Shown here: positions 36,341 to 46,537 of the stretch, piece after piece
Layout: every line of letters starts with the position of its first letter
How positions within the stretch are numbered: the first letter of the stretch is position 1
Source of the DNA: Parahaliea mediterranea
Lineage (GTDB): Bacteria; Pseudomonadota; Gammaproteobacteria; Pseudomonadales; Halieaceae
DNA: 64,000 nucleotides
Direction: 5' to 3'
Assembly (NCBI RefSeq): GCF_003402235.1
Contig: NZ_QEWO01000004.1
Location: 372,001-436,000, forward strand
Program-made: the position numbers and the translations under genes
Notes under the pieces: model-generated
The model's input: the letters and a program-made list of their open reading frames with translations, nothing else
The model's database searches: none
Told to the model about the DNA's origin: nothing

Positions 36341-38488
36341 ATGATCTATCAGAGCGACGCGCTCACGGTGACCCGCCTCGATGGCGACATCGCCGAGCTG
36401 CACTTCGATCTTCAGGGCGAATCGGTCAACAAATTCGACCAGAACACGGTCAATCACCTGACCCAGGCCCTCGACGCCCTGGAGGCGGAATCCGGCCTCA
36501 AGGGTTTGCTGGTCACCAGCGGCAAGCCGGTGTTCATCGTCGGCGCCGACATTACCGAATTCACCAGCCTGTTTGGCGCGGGCGCCGATGAAATCAAGGG
36601 TTTCACCGGCCTCAACAACGCCAACTTCAACCGCCTGCAAAACCTGCCCTACCCCTCGGTGGTGGCCATCAACGGCTTTGCCCTGGGCGGCGGTTTCGAG
36701 ATCTGCCTGGCCTGCGACTTCCGCGTGATGAGCACCGTGGCCAAGGTGGGCCTGCCGGAAACCAAACTCGGCATTCTGCCCGGCTGGGGCGGCACCGTAC
36801 GCCTGCCGCGCATTATTGGTGTTGACGAGGCCGTGACCTGGATTGCCACCGCCAGCGAGCAGCGCCCCGATGCGGCCCTGAAGGCCGGCGCGGTGGACGC
36901 CGTGGCCGCGCCCGAGCAGCTGCGCGAGGTGGCCCTGGCCACCCTGAACAACGCCATTGGCGGCCAGCTGGACTACGCCGCCCGCCGCGCGCAGAAGAGC
37001 AGCCCCCTGCCCCTGAACGACACCGAGGCCACGATGGCCTTCTTCACCATCAAGCAGATGGTGGCCCAGCAGGCCGGGCGCAACTACCCGGCCCCGGTAA
37101 AAGTAGTGGACTGCATCGAGCAGGCCCGCGGCATGGGCCTGGAAGACGCCCTGGACGTGGAAGCCGCCGGCTTTGCCGAACTGGCCGTCACCCCGGTGGC
37201 CGCGGCCCTGGTGGGCGTGTTCCTGAACGACCAGCTACTGGGCAAAAAGGCCAAGGGCTGGGAGAAAAAAGCCGACAAGAAGGTGGCCCAGGCCGCCGTG
37301 CTCGGCGCCGGCATCATGGGGGGCGGCATCGCCTACCAGAGCGCCTACAAGGGCGTGCCGATCAAAATGAAGGACATCAACCAGGCCGGTCTGGACCTGG
37401 GCCTGAAAGAGGCCAACAAACTGCTGGCCAAGCGCGTCGAGCGCGGCCGCATGAGCCCGGCGCAAATGGGCGAAGTGCTCAACAGCATCGACCCGACCTT
37501 GACCTACGGCGGCTTTGACGACGTGGACATCGTGGTCGAGGCGGTGGTGGAAAACCCCAAAGTGAAGCACGCCGTGCTGGCGGAGACCGAAAAGCAGATC
37601 AGCCCGGACACCGTGCTGGCCTCCAACACCTCCACCATCTCCATCGACTTCCTGGCCCAGGCCCTGGAGCGCCCGGAGAACTTCTGCGGCATGCACTTCT
37701 TTAACCCGGTACACGCCATGCCGCTGGTGGAGGTGATCCGCGGCGAGAAAACCTCCGACACCGCCGTGGCCCGCACCGTGGCCTACGCCAACAAAATGGG
37801 CAAAAAAGCCGTGGTGGTGAAGGACTGCCCCGGGTTTTTGGTGAACCGCGTGCTGTTCCCCTACTTCGACGGCTTTTCCAAGCTGGTGCGCGACGGCGCC
37901 GACTTCCAGGCCGTGGACAAGGTCATGGAGCGCTGGGGCTGGCCCATGGGCCCGGCCTACCTGATGGATGTGGTGGGCATCGACACCGGTGTGCATGCGG
38001 CCGGGGTGATGGCCGAGGGCTTCCCCGACCGCATGAAGCTGGACTTCAAAACCGCCACCGAGGTGATGTTCGAGAACGAGCGCTACGGCCAGAAGAACAG
38101 CATCGGCTTTTACGAGTACGTGGAAGACAAGCGCGGCAAGCCGAAGAAAACCGTCACCGAAAGCACCTACGCGCTGATCAAGGACATTGTTGCCGAGCGC
38201 ACCGAGTTCTCGGATGAGGACATCATCGCCCGCATGATGCTGCCGATGGCCACCGAGCTGGCCCGCTGCCTGGAAGAAGGCATTGTGGAAACCCCCGCCG
38301 AGGCCGACCTGGCCCTGCTGTACGGCCTGGGCTTCCCTCCCTTCCGCGGCGGTGTGTTCCGCTGGATGGACACCGTGGGCATGCAGTACATCGCAGAGGC
38401 CAGCGAAAAGTTTGCCCACCTCGGCAAGAGCTACGAGCTGACCGAAGGCATGAAAGCCAAACTCGCCGACGGCACTACTTACTACTAA
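36341..38488 (+). CDS. fadB: Fatty acid oxidation complex alpha subunit
   Basis: The 715-residue protein has the two expected halves. The enoyl-CoA hydratase/isomerase domain has [31 protein letters not shown] and [18 protein letters not shown]. The L-3-hydroxyacyl-CoA dehydrogenase domain begins at about residue 310 with [18 protein letters not shown] and contains ILASNTST-like [14 protein letters not shown] and [18 protein letters not shown]. Length equals that of Pseudomonas-type FadB. The ATG at 36341 gives the canonical [10 protein letters not shown] start; the open frame from 36209 is only a leader. It forms a complex with FadA, encoded 18 bases downstream, for steps two and three of beta-oxidation. 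Confidence 0.97.
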   Translation: MIYQSDALTVTRLDGDIAELHFDLQGESVNKFDQNTVNHLTQALDALEAESGLKGLLVTSGKPVFIVGADITEFTSLFGAGADEIKGFTGLNNANFNRLQNLPYPSVVAINGFALGGGFEICLACDFRVMSTVAKVGLPETKLGILPGWGGTVRLPRIIGVDEAVTWIATASEQRPDAALKAGAVDAVAAPEQLREVALATLNNAIGGQLDYAARRAQKSSPLPLNDTEATMAFFTIKQMVAQQAGRNYPAPVKVVDCIEQARGMGLEDALDVEAAGFAELAVTPVAAALVGVFLNDQLLGKKAKGWEKKADKKVAQAAVLGAGIMGGGIAYQSAYKGVPIKMKDINQAGLDLGLKEANKLLAKRVERGRMSPAQMGEVLNSIDPTLTYGGFDDVDIVVEAVVENPKVKHAVLAETEKQISPDTVLASNTSTISIDFLAQALERPENFCGMHFFNPVHAMPLVEVIRGEKTSDTAVARTVAYANKMGKKAVVVKDCPGFLVNRVLFPYFDGFSKLVRDGADFQAVDKVMERWGWPMGPAYLMDVVGIDTGVHAAGVMAEGFPDRMKLDFKTATEVMFENERYGQKNSIGFYEYVEDKRGKPKKTVTESTYALIKDIVAERTEFSDEDIIARMMLPMATELARCLEEGIVETPAEADLALLYGLGFPPFRGGVFRWMDTVGMQYIAEASEKFAHLGKSYELTEGMKAKLADGTTYY

Positions 38489-39682
<1,194 letters not shown>

Positions 39683-39700
39683 GGCGCCTCACCCCCCACA

Positions 39701-39725
39701 ACGCCGCCTTCGGGCGGCGTTTTTG
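39701..39725 (+). terminator. Intrinsic terminator of fadBA
   Basis: An 8-bp stem ACGCCGCC / GGCGGCGT with a TTCG tetraloop is followed by a T-run broken by one G. Confidence 0.92.
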
Positions 39726-39862
39726 TTTTGGCGGTGTGCAAAAAAGCAGCGGCGGGTTCTTCAGTTCAGCCCCGGGGCCAATCCTTCGAATGAAGGCCGT
39801 ATTCTGGCCGGAAAACCAAAGCAGCAACAAACAGGGCTATCAAATTTGGTGAAAACACACAG

Positions 39863-40329
39863 TTATCTTTCAATCGATTTACCGCCACCAAAACCCCAAA
39901 TTCTCTCTGGCTTCAACTTCACAACTAATCTTGGAATGCTGCTTCTGCGTTCTATTTCAATCTCCGAGCCCTCTCCTTTTAAGTATTTCCTACTGATTTC
40001 CCTTGTGATATCACCATTTTGATCAGGATAGATTTGAGCAATACCTGTAGATTTTAGCTGTCGGTTAGGTCGATGAACACCGGATTGAATATCTTCGACT
40101 TCAATACATATTGAAGCCTTCGAATTTCGGCGAAGGTGGTCGATATATGGCTTTCCGAAAACACTGCTCATGTAGAAACTATCTTTCTTCCAAAGAAACC
40201 AAAGCGGTGTAATTCTAGGAAAGCCGCTTCGATCTATAGTTGCCAAATAAGCTGGTATCTCGGCCAATTTCAACAACTCGATTTCCGTATCAGCGAGACT
40301 TCGGCTCAGTACTTTTTTCGCTCAAACAT
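39863..40329 (-). CDS. PPOX-type flavin split-barrel protein, frameshifted near the start
   Basis: The domain LAEIPAYLATIDRSGFPRITPLWFLW plus SFYMSSVFGKPYIDHLRRN and ICIEVED is the split barrel of the pyridoxamine-phosphate-oxidase-like family (FMN or F420 binding). The natural start appears to be the ATG at 40329 with AAGG seven bases upstream; its frame reads MFERKK and hits TGA at once, whereas the frame shifted after the A6 run (40313-40318) continues as VLSRSLADTEIELL into the domain. One extra A would restore the gene. Without it, translation could start only at TTG near 40276, losing the first helix. Clearly more AT-rich than its neighbours, suggesting transfer. It follows the chorismate mutase on the same strand. 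Confidence 0.6.
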
Positions 40330-40437
40330 TCGATCACCTTCTCTTAGCCTTTTAATTCAACCACCTAAACGCCTCTCCAAACCAACAAAAGCAAGGCATG
40401 GTGAGCCGCATAGAGCTTGAACCAGACCTCTATACAA

Positions 40438-40716
40438 CTAACGAGACCTCGCAATCTCCTGATGCTTTAGCACTACCTCATCTATAACCTGACCAAGAAT
40501 TGACGAAGCCAACTCCGGATCTAGTCCATACTGATTAGATAGTTCTTTTATGCGAGAGTGCTGAATCGCTTCGCGCTCAGGATCTTTTACGGGAAGGTTG
40601 TTATTGGCCTTAAAATATCCCACCCGGTTGGTTACTTTGAAACGCTCAGCCAGCATCGCAACAATTGCATTATCAATGTTATCGATACTCTTTCGCATAT
40701 CATCGAGACTTTCCAC
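40438..40716 (-). CDS. Chorismate mutase, AroQ type
   Basis: The 92-residue all-helical protein MESLDDMRKSIDNIDNAIV... matches monofunctional AroQ mutases: the first helix has R and D/N at the usual places, then LLAERF-like LAERFKVTNRVGYFK with the active-site Arg/Lys, then DPEREAIQHSRIKEL and a final helix ASSILGQVIDEVVLKHQ. The reaction is chorismate to prephenate, en route to Tyr and Phe. The GTG at 40716 is preceded by AAGGAG with seven-base spacing, a better start than upstream in-frame codons. AT-rich like the PPOX gene behind it. It sits just before the aryl polyene cluster. Confidence 0.75.
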   Translation of the reverse strand: MESLDDMRKSIDNIDNAIVAMLAERFKVTNRVGYFKANNNLPVKDPEREAIQHSRIKELSNQYGLDPELASSILGQVIDEVVLKHQEIARSR

Positions 40717-41209
40717 ACTCCAGCTCCTTTTTGCTTTTCCAGAATAAACCAATAGTAATTGACTTCGCTTCATGGCATCCACTGGCAACTGGCGGCCTCC
40801 GGCAACCAGGAAGCCATCGAATTGCTGAGTCATTCGGAGTAGTTGGATGAGAGTCTTTGTAGCCGAGAAGTCATCCATTGGCCATGCCATTGCGACCGTG
40901 TTGTCCGGGCCTCAGTAGCGCCACAAGACAAACATCGTTTCCGGCGTCGGACTGCCTCTACCTGCCCGAGGGTCACCACGGCCAGGCCAGTGAAAAGCCG
41001 TGTTTGTTGAGCATCTTGGAATGCGCATTACAAGACGCACGGCTGCTTTGGTGATGAATATAGGGTGTTTTAGAGGCACCGTTTGACACCTACCTCAACC
41101 CAAGCCGAAGCACTCGCGGCCTTTTTCCTTACATTGTAGATATTCAAAATCCTGTTATTGCCGAAATTGCGACAAGGATTGTTGTTCCACTGGGAAGGCA
41201 ACAACCCTC
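40717..41209. other. Gene-free stretch between the chorismate mutase and the pigment cluster
   Basis: I see no convincing gene in these 490 bases. The first 170 keep the chorismate mutase frame open upstream without a usable start. The last part (41040-41170) is AT-rich. A hairpin with arms GGATTGTTG and CAACAACCC (41176-41207) directly follows the stop of the minus-strand phosphopantetheinyl transferase and may terminate it. Confidence 0.45.
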
Positions 41210-41989
41210 CTACAGCACCGGCACAAAGCGCGCCTGCAGTTGCCCCGGCGCTACCGCTTGCAGGGCGAGATCAGGACTTGCGCCTGGCGCCTCGCGGTAC
41301 AGGCGCACGCGCCGGGGCTGCGGCCCCAGGCCGCACAGCGCCAGGCTGAGTCCGGCGGTTTGCCCGCTCCAGGCCCAGCGCGGCGTGTTGTCCGGCCTAT
41401 CCAGGGCCACTTGCCCGCCCGGGTGGTAGCGCAGGCGGTTGAGGTCGCCAAACAGGCTGCCGCCACCGAGTTTTATCGCGGCCTCTTTGAGGGTCCAGAT
41501 ACGATAGCCCAGGGCCGTCCGCTCGGCAGCCGGCGCGGCCTGCAGTGCCGCCTGGTCTTCGGGGGCAAAGCACTGGTTGGCAATGGCCAGCCAGTCCCGC
41601 GGGCGGCGGCGCGCTGTATTCAAGCCTTCTGAATCCAAGCACTCGATATCCAAATACTCGATGCCCAGGCCTTCTAAATCCAGGCCCTCTATATCCAGGC
41701 CCAGCCGCTCTCGGCCCAGGGCCACCGCCAGCCAGCCGCCGCTGTGGCTGAGGCTGGGAAACCAGCCGCTTGCCGCCAGCACCTGCTGCTCCAGCGCCGG
41801 GTAGGGCGTGGTGGGTGAGATATCCACTGCGATGTCATAACGCTGTAACAGGCCCCGCTGCAACAGGCGCCGCGCCGCCGCAGACTGGGCACGGCGACGC
41901 TGCCGACCCGGTGGCGGCAGCGCGCAGCGGCCCAGCCAGAGCAGAACCTCATCGGCCGCCGGGGGCGGTTTGTCGCGCTCAGTGCACAC
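41210..41989 (-). CDS. Sfp-type 4'-phosphopantetheinyl transferase with repeated active-site motif
   Basis: The 259-residue enzyme should load the phosphopantetheine arm from CoA onto the two pigment-cluster ACPs. Motifs are W76-FPSLSHSGGWLAVAL, then the Mg-binding GLDIE (D99, E101), then WTLKEAAIK (W165, K168, E169, K173). Between the second and third motifs lies an in-frame array GLDIE-GLDLE-GLGIE-YLDIE-CLDSE at residues 97-121, five imperfect copies of the Mg-binding motif itself, where relatives continue directly into an arginine-rich helix such as RRPRDWLA. Start is GTG at 41989, immediately after an in-frame TAA. Divergent from the pigment operon. Confidence 0.85.
   Translation of the reverse strand: MCTERDKPPPAADEVLLWLGRCALPPPGRQRRRAQSAAARRLLQRGLLQRYDIAVDISPTTPYPALEQQVLAASGWFPSLSHSGGWLAVALGRERLGLDIEGLDLEGLGIEYLDIECLDSEGLNTARRRPRDWLAIANQCFAPEDQAALQAAPAAERTALGYRIWTLKEAAIKLGGGSLFGDLNRLRYHPGGQVALDRPDNTPRWAWSGQTAGLSLALCGLGPQPRRVRLYREAPGASPDLALQAVAPGQLQARFVPVL
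41625..41699. repeat. Five imperfect 15-bp tandem repeats inside the phosphopantetheinyl transferase
   Basis: Units begin at 41625, 41640, 41655, 41670 and 41685 and share the pattern (C/T)(C/A)CTC(T/G)(A/G)(A/T)(A/G)TCCA(G/A)G with some changes. In translation they repeat L-D-I/L-E-G, a copy of the enzyme's own Mg-binding site. Confidence 0.85.
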
Positions 41990-42173
41990 TTAATGACGTT
42001 GGGCTTTTTCGGTACAATGCGCAAAGTTTACGCGGCGTTCACGCCTTTTCATAACAAGTGCGGCCAAGCTGCCAGGGCCGAGCGCAGGCACGTTGCAGCA
42101 GCACCGGAACCAAAACCAGAACCCAAGCCAGAACCAAAGCCGAAACCGGCGACCACCCGGACTCCCTATCGCC
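41990..42173. promoter_or_regulatory. Divergent promoter region of the aryl polyene cluster
   Basis: This region lies between the phosphopantetheinyl transferase (minus) and the first pigment gene (plus). TACAAT at 42013-42018 is a good -10 for the plus strand; the matching -35 at 17 bases is TTAATG, which is weak. The leader then contains a purine/C-rich hexamer repeat at 42107-42150. Confidence 0.45.
42107..42150 (+). repeat. Short tandem repeat in the leader of the aryl polyene operon
   Basis: About seven hexamers of the type AACCAA / AACCAG / AAGCCA follow each other. If translated from a TTG at 42093 they give QNQNPSQNQSRN, but the more likely start lies downstream. Confidence 0.65.
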
Positions 42174-42959
42174 GTGACAGCACAACAAGTCGACAATGGC
42201 CTCATCCTGCGGGTACAGCGCTGGAGCCTGTGGCAGCTGGCGGGCAGCGGAACGGACGCCACCTGGCTGTGCGCCGATGCCGAGGGCATTCGCAGCCGCA
42301 CGCTGGACGCCCCGACCCTGAGCGACTTGCCGGCCATGAAGCGCCGCCGCCTCTCGCCGCTGGCCCGGGTGACCTTCCAGACCCTCGGCTTTTGCGCCGA
42401 CACCGGCGCCCAGGAGCCGGTGGTGTTCAGCTCCACCTTCGGCGAAATCCAGCGCACTCAGGGCATGCTGGAGGCCATTGCCGCCAGCGACCCGGTGTCT
42501 CCCACCGCTTTCAGCCATTCGGTGCACAATGCCATCGGCGGCCTGTGGTCGCAGATGCACGGCATTACCGCCCCCATGCTGGCCCTGGCCCCCTGCGATG
42601 ACAGCCCGGTGCCGGCCCTGCTGGAGGGCGCGGGCCTGCTGCAGGAGGGGCACTACAGCGCCGTGAATGTGGTGTACGCGGAGGAAAACTGCCCCGGTTT
42701 TTACCAGCCCTGGTACCAGGGCCCGCCGGCCCCCTGCGCGCTGGCGCTGCGGCTGGTGGCCGGGGCAAACGCCACGGTGGCGCTGCGCCTGAACGCTGAT
42801 TCGGCGGCACGCCCGCCTGCGCCCCCCAGCAGGCAACCTGCCCCCGTTCCAGGAGCCATTGGCTCTGGCATCGGCGCGCTGACCGCCCTGCTGCAGGGCG
42901 AGCGGAGCCGGGCCGACATCACTGAGACCGGTGCCGGCTGGCGCCTGGAGCGTTGCTGA
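42174..42959 (+). CDS. apeC: Ketosynthase-like chain-length partner of the aryl polyene KS
   Basis: The roughly 261-residue protein matches the short beta-ketoacyl-synthase-like N-terminal family of pigment clusters: VFSSTFGEIQRTQGMLEAI, then FSHSVHNAIGGLWSQMHG. It lacks the C-terminal half of a KS with the two catalytic histidines, as expected for a chain-length factor. In the E. coli APE system ApeC pairs with the KS ApeO (established biochemistry as I recall it). The start is uncertain: GTG at 42174 gives MTAQQVDNGLILRVQRWSLW, typical of the family, while the TTG at 42093 would add a Q/N-rich repeat. First gene of the plus operon; it stops one base before the next ATG. Confidence 0.78.
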   Translation: MTAQQVDNGLILRVQRWSLWQLAGSGTDATWLCADAEGIRSRTLDAPTLSDLPAMKRRRLSPLARVTFQTLGFCADTGAQEPVVFSSTFGEIQRTQGMLEAIAASDPVSPTAFSHSVHNAIGGLWSQMHGITAPMLALAPCDDSPVPALLEGAGLLQEGHYSAVNVVYAEENCPGFYQPWYQGPPAPCALALRLVAGANATVALRLNADSAARPPAPPSRQPAPVPGAIGSGIGALTALLQGERSRADITETGAGWRLERC

Positions 42960-42960
42960 G

Positions 42961-43722
42961 ATGGGCGCCCGGCAGGACGGCTTTTACTGGCGTGTGGCGG
43001 CCACCGGCACCAGCTTTGCCCTGTTTGGCCTGGGCGGGCTCGTGCTGGGCTATGTCATCTTTCCCGTGGTGTCCCTGCTGGCGCCCGACCGCGACACGGC
43101 GGTGCGCCGCTGCCGGGGCCTCATTCACCACAGTTTCCGGCTCTTTATTGGCTTTATGAAAGGAGCGGGGGTACTCACCTGGGACGTGCAGGGCGCGGCC
43201 GAGCTGCGCACCCCCGGGCAACTGGTGGTTGCCAACCACCCCACCCTCATCGACATTGTGTTTCTGATTTCGATGATTCCCGACGCCACCTGCATCGTGA
43301 AGTCGGACCTGTACCGCAACCCCTTCACCCGCGGCCCGGTACGCCTGGCCGGCTACGTGGCCAACGACTCCCCCGAACAGCTGCTGCGCGATGGCGCCGC
43401 CGCCATCGACAGTGGCACCACCCTGGTTGTCTTCCCCGAGGGCAGCCGCTCGGTGGGCAGTGACCTGCTCACATTTCGCCGCGGCGCGGCCTACCTGTGG
43501 CTGGCAGCGCGCTGCCCGCTGCGGCTGGTGACCATTACGGCCAGCCCGCCCACCCTGGCCAAGGGCGAAAAGTGGTACCAGATCCCCCACCGCCGGCCGC
43601 ACTTTCACCTGGCCGTGCGCCAGTGGCAGGCGGCGGAGCAGGCCCAGCCGCCGGCGGGCAGCTCAGCCCGCGACGTCACCCGCGAGTGGCAACAGTATTT
43701 TCACCATGAGATATCTGCATGA
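42961..43722 (+). CDS. 1-acyl-glycerol-3-phosphate-type acyltransferase of the pigment cluster
   Basis: The 253-residue protein has one N-terminal membrane helix (FALFGLGGLVLGYVIFPVV) and a PlsC-like domain with HxxxxD in VANHPTLIDIV and the FPEGSRS block. The family acylates lysophospholipid-type acceptors from acyl-ACP or acyl-CoA; in APE loci it probably places the polyene or a fatty acid onto a lipid or sugar. The ATG at 42961 directly follows the preceding stop; its TGA overlaps the first ACP gene by ATGA. Confidence 0.85.
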   Translation: MGARQDGFYWRVAATGTSFALFGLGGLVLGYVIFPVVSLLAPDRDTAVRRCRGLIHHSFRLFIGFMKGAGVLTWDVQGAAELRTPGQLVVANHPTLIDIVFLISMIPDATCIVKSDLYRNPFTRGPVRLAGYVANDSPEQLLRDGAAAIDSGTTLVVFPEGSRSVGSDLLTFRRGAAYLWLAARCPLRLVTITASPPTLAKGEKWYQIPHRRPHFHLAVRQWQAAEQAQPPAGSSARDVTREWQQYFHHEISA

Positions 43723-44009
43723 ACGCACTGGAACAGAATATTAAAGAACTGATCATCGAATGCCTGGAGCTGGAGGACATCAGCCCGGCCGACATCGACA
43801 CCGACGAACCGCTGTTCAACGACGGCCTGGGGCTGGACTCCATCGACGCCCTGGAACTGGGCATGGCCCTGCAACAGCGCTTTGGCGTACAGCTGGATGC
43901 CGAGGACAAGTCCACCCGCAGCCACTTCCAGTCGGTGGCCACGCTGGCGCGCTTTGTGGCGACCCAAGGCAAGGGCGAAGGTGAAGGCAAGAACGAGGCC
44001 GCCTCATGA
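43719..44009 (+). CDS. apeE: Acyl carrier protein 1 of the aryl polyene cluster
   Basis: This 96-residue acidic ACP has the phosphopantetheine serine S41 in GLGLDSIDALELG. The helix pattern matches type II ACPs. An extra tail of about 13 residues rich in Lys, Glu and Gly follows the fold. It carries intermediates between the KS, ketoreductase and dehydratase. It overlaps both neighbours by four bases (ATGA). The letter follows gene order in the E. coli APE locus as remembered. Confidence 0.87.
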   Translation: MNALEQNIKELIIECLELEDISPADIDTDEPLFNDGLGLDSIDALELGMALQQRFGVQLDAEDKSTRSHFQSVATLARFVATQGKGEGEGKNEAAS

Positions 44010-44257
44010 ACTCCCGGCAAGAGATCAGCGAACTGCTCGCCAGCCTGCTCACCGACATGTTCGAGGTGCCGCCGCACAGCATCACCCCCGAGGCCCGCCT
44101 GTACGAAGACCTGGACGTGGACAGCATCGACGCGGTGGACTTGATCGTCGAACTGCGCGGTATTACCGGCAAGCAGATCGACCCGGACGAGTTCAAGACC
44201 GTGCGCACCGTGGACGATGTCGTCAACGCGGTGGCTCGCGTTGTAGGGATCGAATGA
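44006..44257 (+). CDS. apeF: Acyl carrier protein 2 of the aryl polyene cluster
   Basis: The 83-residue ACP has its modified serine S40 in LDVDSIDAVDLIVEL. It is distinct from ACP 1, with the sequence YEDLDVDSIDAVDLIVELRG typical of the second APE carrier. Start overlaps the ACP 1 stop by ATGA and its own stop overlaps the next start. Two ACPs allow separate loading of starter and extender, though which does which is not readable here. Confidence 0.87.
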   Translation: MNSRQEISELLASLLTDMFEVPPHSITPEARLYEDLDVDSIDAVDLIVELRGITGKQIDPDEFKTVRTVDDVVNAVARVVGIE

Positions 44258-44808
44258 CCCAGGCGCTGTCGCTGTTGAGCGCGGGCCTGATGGCGCTGGT
44301 GCCCCTGCTGCTGGTGTTTGGCCTCCACTGGCTTGAGGCCCGGGAGATCGCCGCCGCGTTCGCCCTGCTGGCGCTGCTGCGCTGGCGGCTCACTCCCGCC
44401 GGCAGCCCCGCCGCCCAGCTGGTGCCGGCGGCCCTGCTGGCACTGGCGCTGGTGGTGCTGGCATCGGATAACCCGGCCTGGTTCCGCTACTACCCGGTGG
44501 CCATCAACGGCGCCCTGCTGCTGCTGTTTGGCGCTTCCCTGCAGCGCGGCCCCAGCCTGATCGAGCGCATCGCGCGCCTGCGCGAGCCCGACCTGCCGCC
44601 AGAGGCGGTGCGCTACACCCGCCGGGTCACCCAAATCTGGTGCCTGTTTTTCCTGCTCAACGGCGCCGCTGCCCTGTACACGGCGCTGGCCTGCAGCCTG
44701 CAAACCTGGGCACTTTACAACGGCGGCATTGCCTACCTGCTGATGGGGCTGCTGTTCGCGGGGGAATTCTGCCTGCGCCAGCAGCTGCGCCGCCAACACC
44801 CAAGCTGA
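44254..44808 (+). CDS. Small membrane protein of aryl polyene clusters (COG4648-like)
   Basis: The 184-residue protein has about five to six hydrophobic segments and a conserved cytoplasmic stretch ERIARLREPDLPPEAVRYTRRVTQIW, characteristic of the COG4648 membrane proteins found in APE and flexirubin loci. Its biochemical role is not known. It probably holds the soluble enzymes at the inner membrane or helps lipid transfer. It overlaps the ACP 2 gene by ATGA. Confidence 0.78.
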   Translation: MTQALSLLSAGLMALVPLLLVFGLHWLEAREIAAAFALLALLRWRLTPAGSPAAQLVPAALLALALVVLASDNPAWFRYYPVAINGALLLLFGASLQRGPSLIERIARLREPDLPPEAVRYTRRVTQIWCLFFLLNGAAALYTALACSLQTWALYNGGIAYLLMGLLFAGEFCLRQQLRRQHPS

Positions 44809-44815
44809 CCCGCAC

Positions 44816-46537
44816 ATGCCTGACCTGACAACACTCACCGCCACCAGCTTTGCGCCGGAGCATCCGGTCATCTACGACGCCAGCGGCGACATCCACTGGC
44901 AACAGTTGCTGGCCGATGTCGCCGCCACCCGGGCCAGCATCGCCGCCCGGGGCGCGCTCCGCTGGGCCCTGTTCGAGCCGGATGGCTACCGCTTCACCGT
45001 GGCCCTGCTGGCCCTGCTGGCCGAGGGCTGCACGGTTTACCTGCCCGGGGACAACCGCGCTGCCTCGGTGGCCGCTTTGCGCGACGAAGGGGCACAGTTC
45101 TGCGGCGACTTCCCCGCAGATGCGGCTGCTGCCGGCAGCGTGACCAGCCCCATCACCGGGGCTGTTGCGAACCCATCCAGCCCCGGGCTGGCCCTGGGCG
45201 GCGAGCTGGTGATTTTCACCTCCGGCAGCACCGGCGCCCCCAAGGCCATCGTCAAGCAGCTGGCGCAAATCGACGCCGAACTGGCGGGCCTGGAACAGCA
45301 GTGGGGCGGGCAGCTTGCGGACTGCGTGATCGCCGGCACCGTGAGCCACCAGCACTTCTATGGCCTGCTGTTCAGCGTGCTGTGGCCGCTGACCCGCGGC
45401 CGGCGTTTTTGCCGCCAGCGGTTTTCCGACCCCGCGCTGCTGGCACAGCACAGCGTTCAGCTGGGGCAGGCCGGGCAACAGCGCGTGGCCTGGGTGATGA
45501 GCCCGGCCCACCTGCACCGGCTGGATGGCGCCGCCCTGCCCTGGCCCGCCTTGCGGGAGCGGGTGGCGGTGGTGTTCTCCTCCGGCGGCCCCCTGCGCCA
45601 GGCGGCGGCGCTGGTGGTTCGGGCGGGCCTTGGCGCCAGCCCGGTGGAAGTGCTGGGCAGCTCGGAAACCGGCGGCATGGCCTGGCGAGCCCAGAGCTGC
45701 AGCGCCAATGACAGCAGCTGGACGCCACTGCCGGGCGTGCAGTGCCGTGCCAGCGAGGCCGGCACCCTGGCCATCCGCTCTCCCTGGCTGGACGCTGGCT
45801 GGTACAACACCGCCGACGCCATCCACATGTGCCCCGACGGCCGCTTCCAGTTGCTGGACCGGGTCGATCGCATCGTCAAGGTGGAGGGCCGGCGGGTCGC
45901 CCTGGCCCAGGTGGAGGGCCTGCTGCTGCAAAGCCCGCTGGTTGCCGACGGCGCAAGCCTGATGCTGCAGCGCCAGCGCCAGGAACTGGGCGCCGTGGTG
46001 AGCCTGACCCACGCCGGCCAGCAGGTGCTGGAAGAGGAGGGGCTGGCGGGCCTGACGCGCCAGTTGCGCGCGCCCCTGCTGGCGGCTCTGCCGGCCACCG
46101 CCGTGCCGCGCCTGTTCCGGCCCTGCCACGCCATTGCACGCAACGCCCAGGGCAAGCTGTCGCAGCAGGCCCTGGCCCGGGCCTTTGAGCCCGGCACCCT
46201 GGCCCACCTGGTGGCGCTTGATGAGCCGGCGGATGATGCGCTGCAGCTCAAGCTCTATGTGCCGGCCAACCTGCGCTACTTCGCCGGGCACTTTCCCCAG
46301 GCGCCGGTGCTGCCCGGCGTGGTGCAGATCCACTGGGCCTGCCATTACGCCCGACAGTTTATGGGCCTGCAGCCAGCGCCGGGAGACATGAAGGCGGTCA
46401 AGTTCCAGGCCCTGGCCCGGCCAGACACCGTGCTCACCCTGACCCTCAAGGCCAGCGGCACCTGGCTGGCCTTTCAGTTTACCTCCCGCCTGGGGTCGCA
46501 CAGCCAGGGGCGCCTGAGCCTCGGGGGCGAGGCGTGA
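44816..46537 (+). CDS. Aryl acyl-ACP ligase fused to a FabZ-like dehydratase half
   Basis: The first about 460 residues are an ANL-type adenylating enzyme: VIFTSGSTGAPKAIVKQL (P-loop), AWVMSPAHLHRL, VLGSSETGGMAW, DRVDRIVKVEGRRVALAQVE and a lysine in ARNAQGKLSQ. It should activate an aromatic starter acid and load it on ACP. The last about 100 residues are a hotdog domain with GHFPQAPVLPGVVQIHWA: the dehydratase His is present but the usual Glu is replaced by His. These parts correspond to ApeH and ApeI of E. coli, which I recall as separate genes. The next gene starts inside its stop codon (GTGA). Confidence 0.85.
   Translation: MPDLTTLTATSFAPEHPVIYDASGDIHWQQLLADVAATRASIAARGALRWALFEPDGYRFTVALLALLAEGCTVYLPGDNRAASVAALRDEGAQFCGDFPADAAAAGSVTSPITGAVANPSSPGLALGGELVIFTSGSTGAPKAIVKQLAQIDAELAGLEQQWGGQLADCVIAGTVSHQHFYGLLFSVLWPLTRGRRFCRQRFSDPALLAQHSVQLGQAGQQRVAWVMSPAHLHRLDGAALPWPALRERVAVVFSSGGPLRQAAALVVRAGLGASPVEVLGSSETGGMAWRAQSCSANDSSWTPLPGVQCRASEAGTLAIRSPWLDAGWYNTADAIHMCPDGRFQLLDRVDRIVKVEGRRVALAQVEGLLLQSPLVADGASLMLQRQRQELGAVVSLTHAGQQVLEEEGLAGLTRQLRAPLLAALPATAVPRLFRPCHAIARNAQGKLSQQALARAFEPGTLAHLVALDEPADDALQLKLYVPANLRYFAGHFPQAPVLPGVVQIHWACHYARQFMGLQPAPGDMKAVKFQALARPDTVLTLTLKASGTWLAFQFTSRLGSHSQGRLSLGGEA

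Noticed and set aside
40717-40890. Upstream extension of the chorismate mutase to 150 residues
   Set aside because: The GTG at 40716 has an AAGGAG site at proper distance and gives the normal AroQ length; the added part has no family similarity.
41625-41699. CRISPR-like array
   Set aside because: Units are 15 bp with no spacers and lie in frame inside a coding gene.
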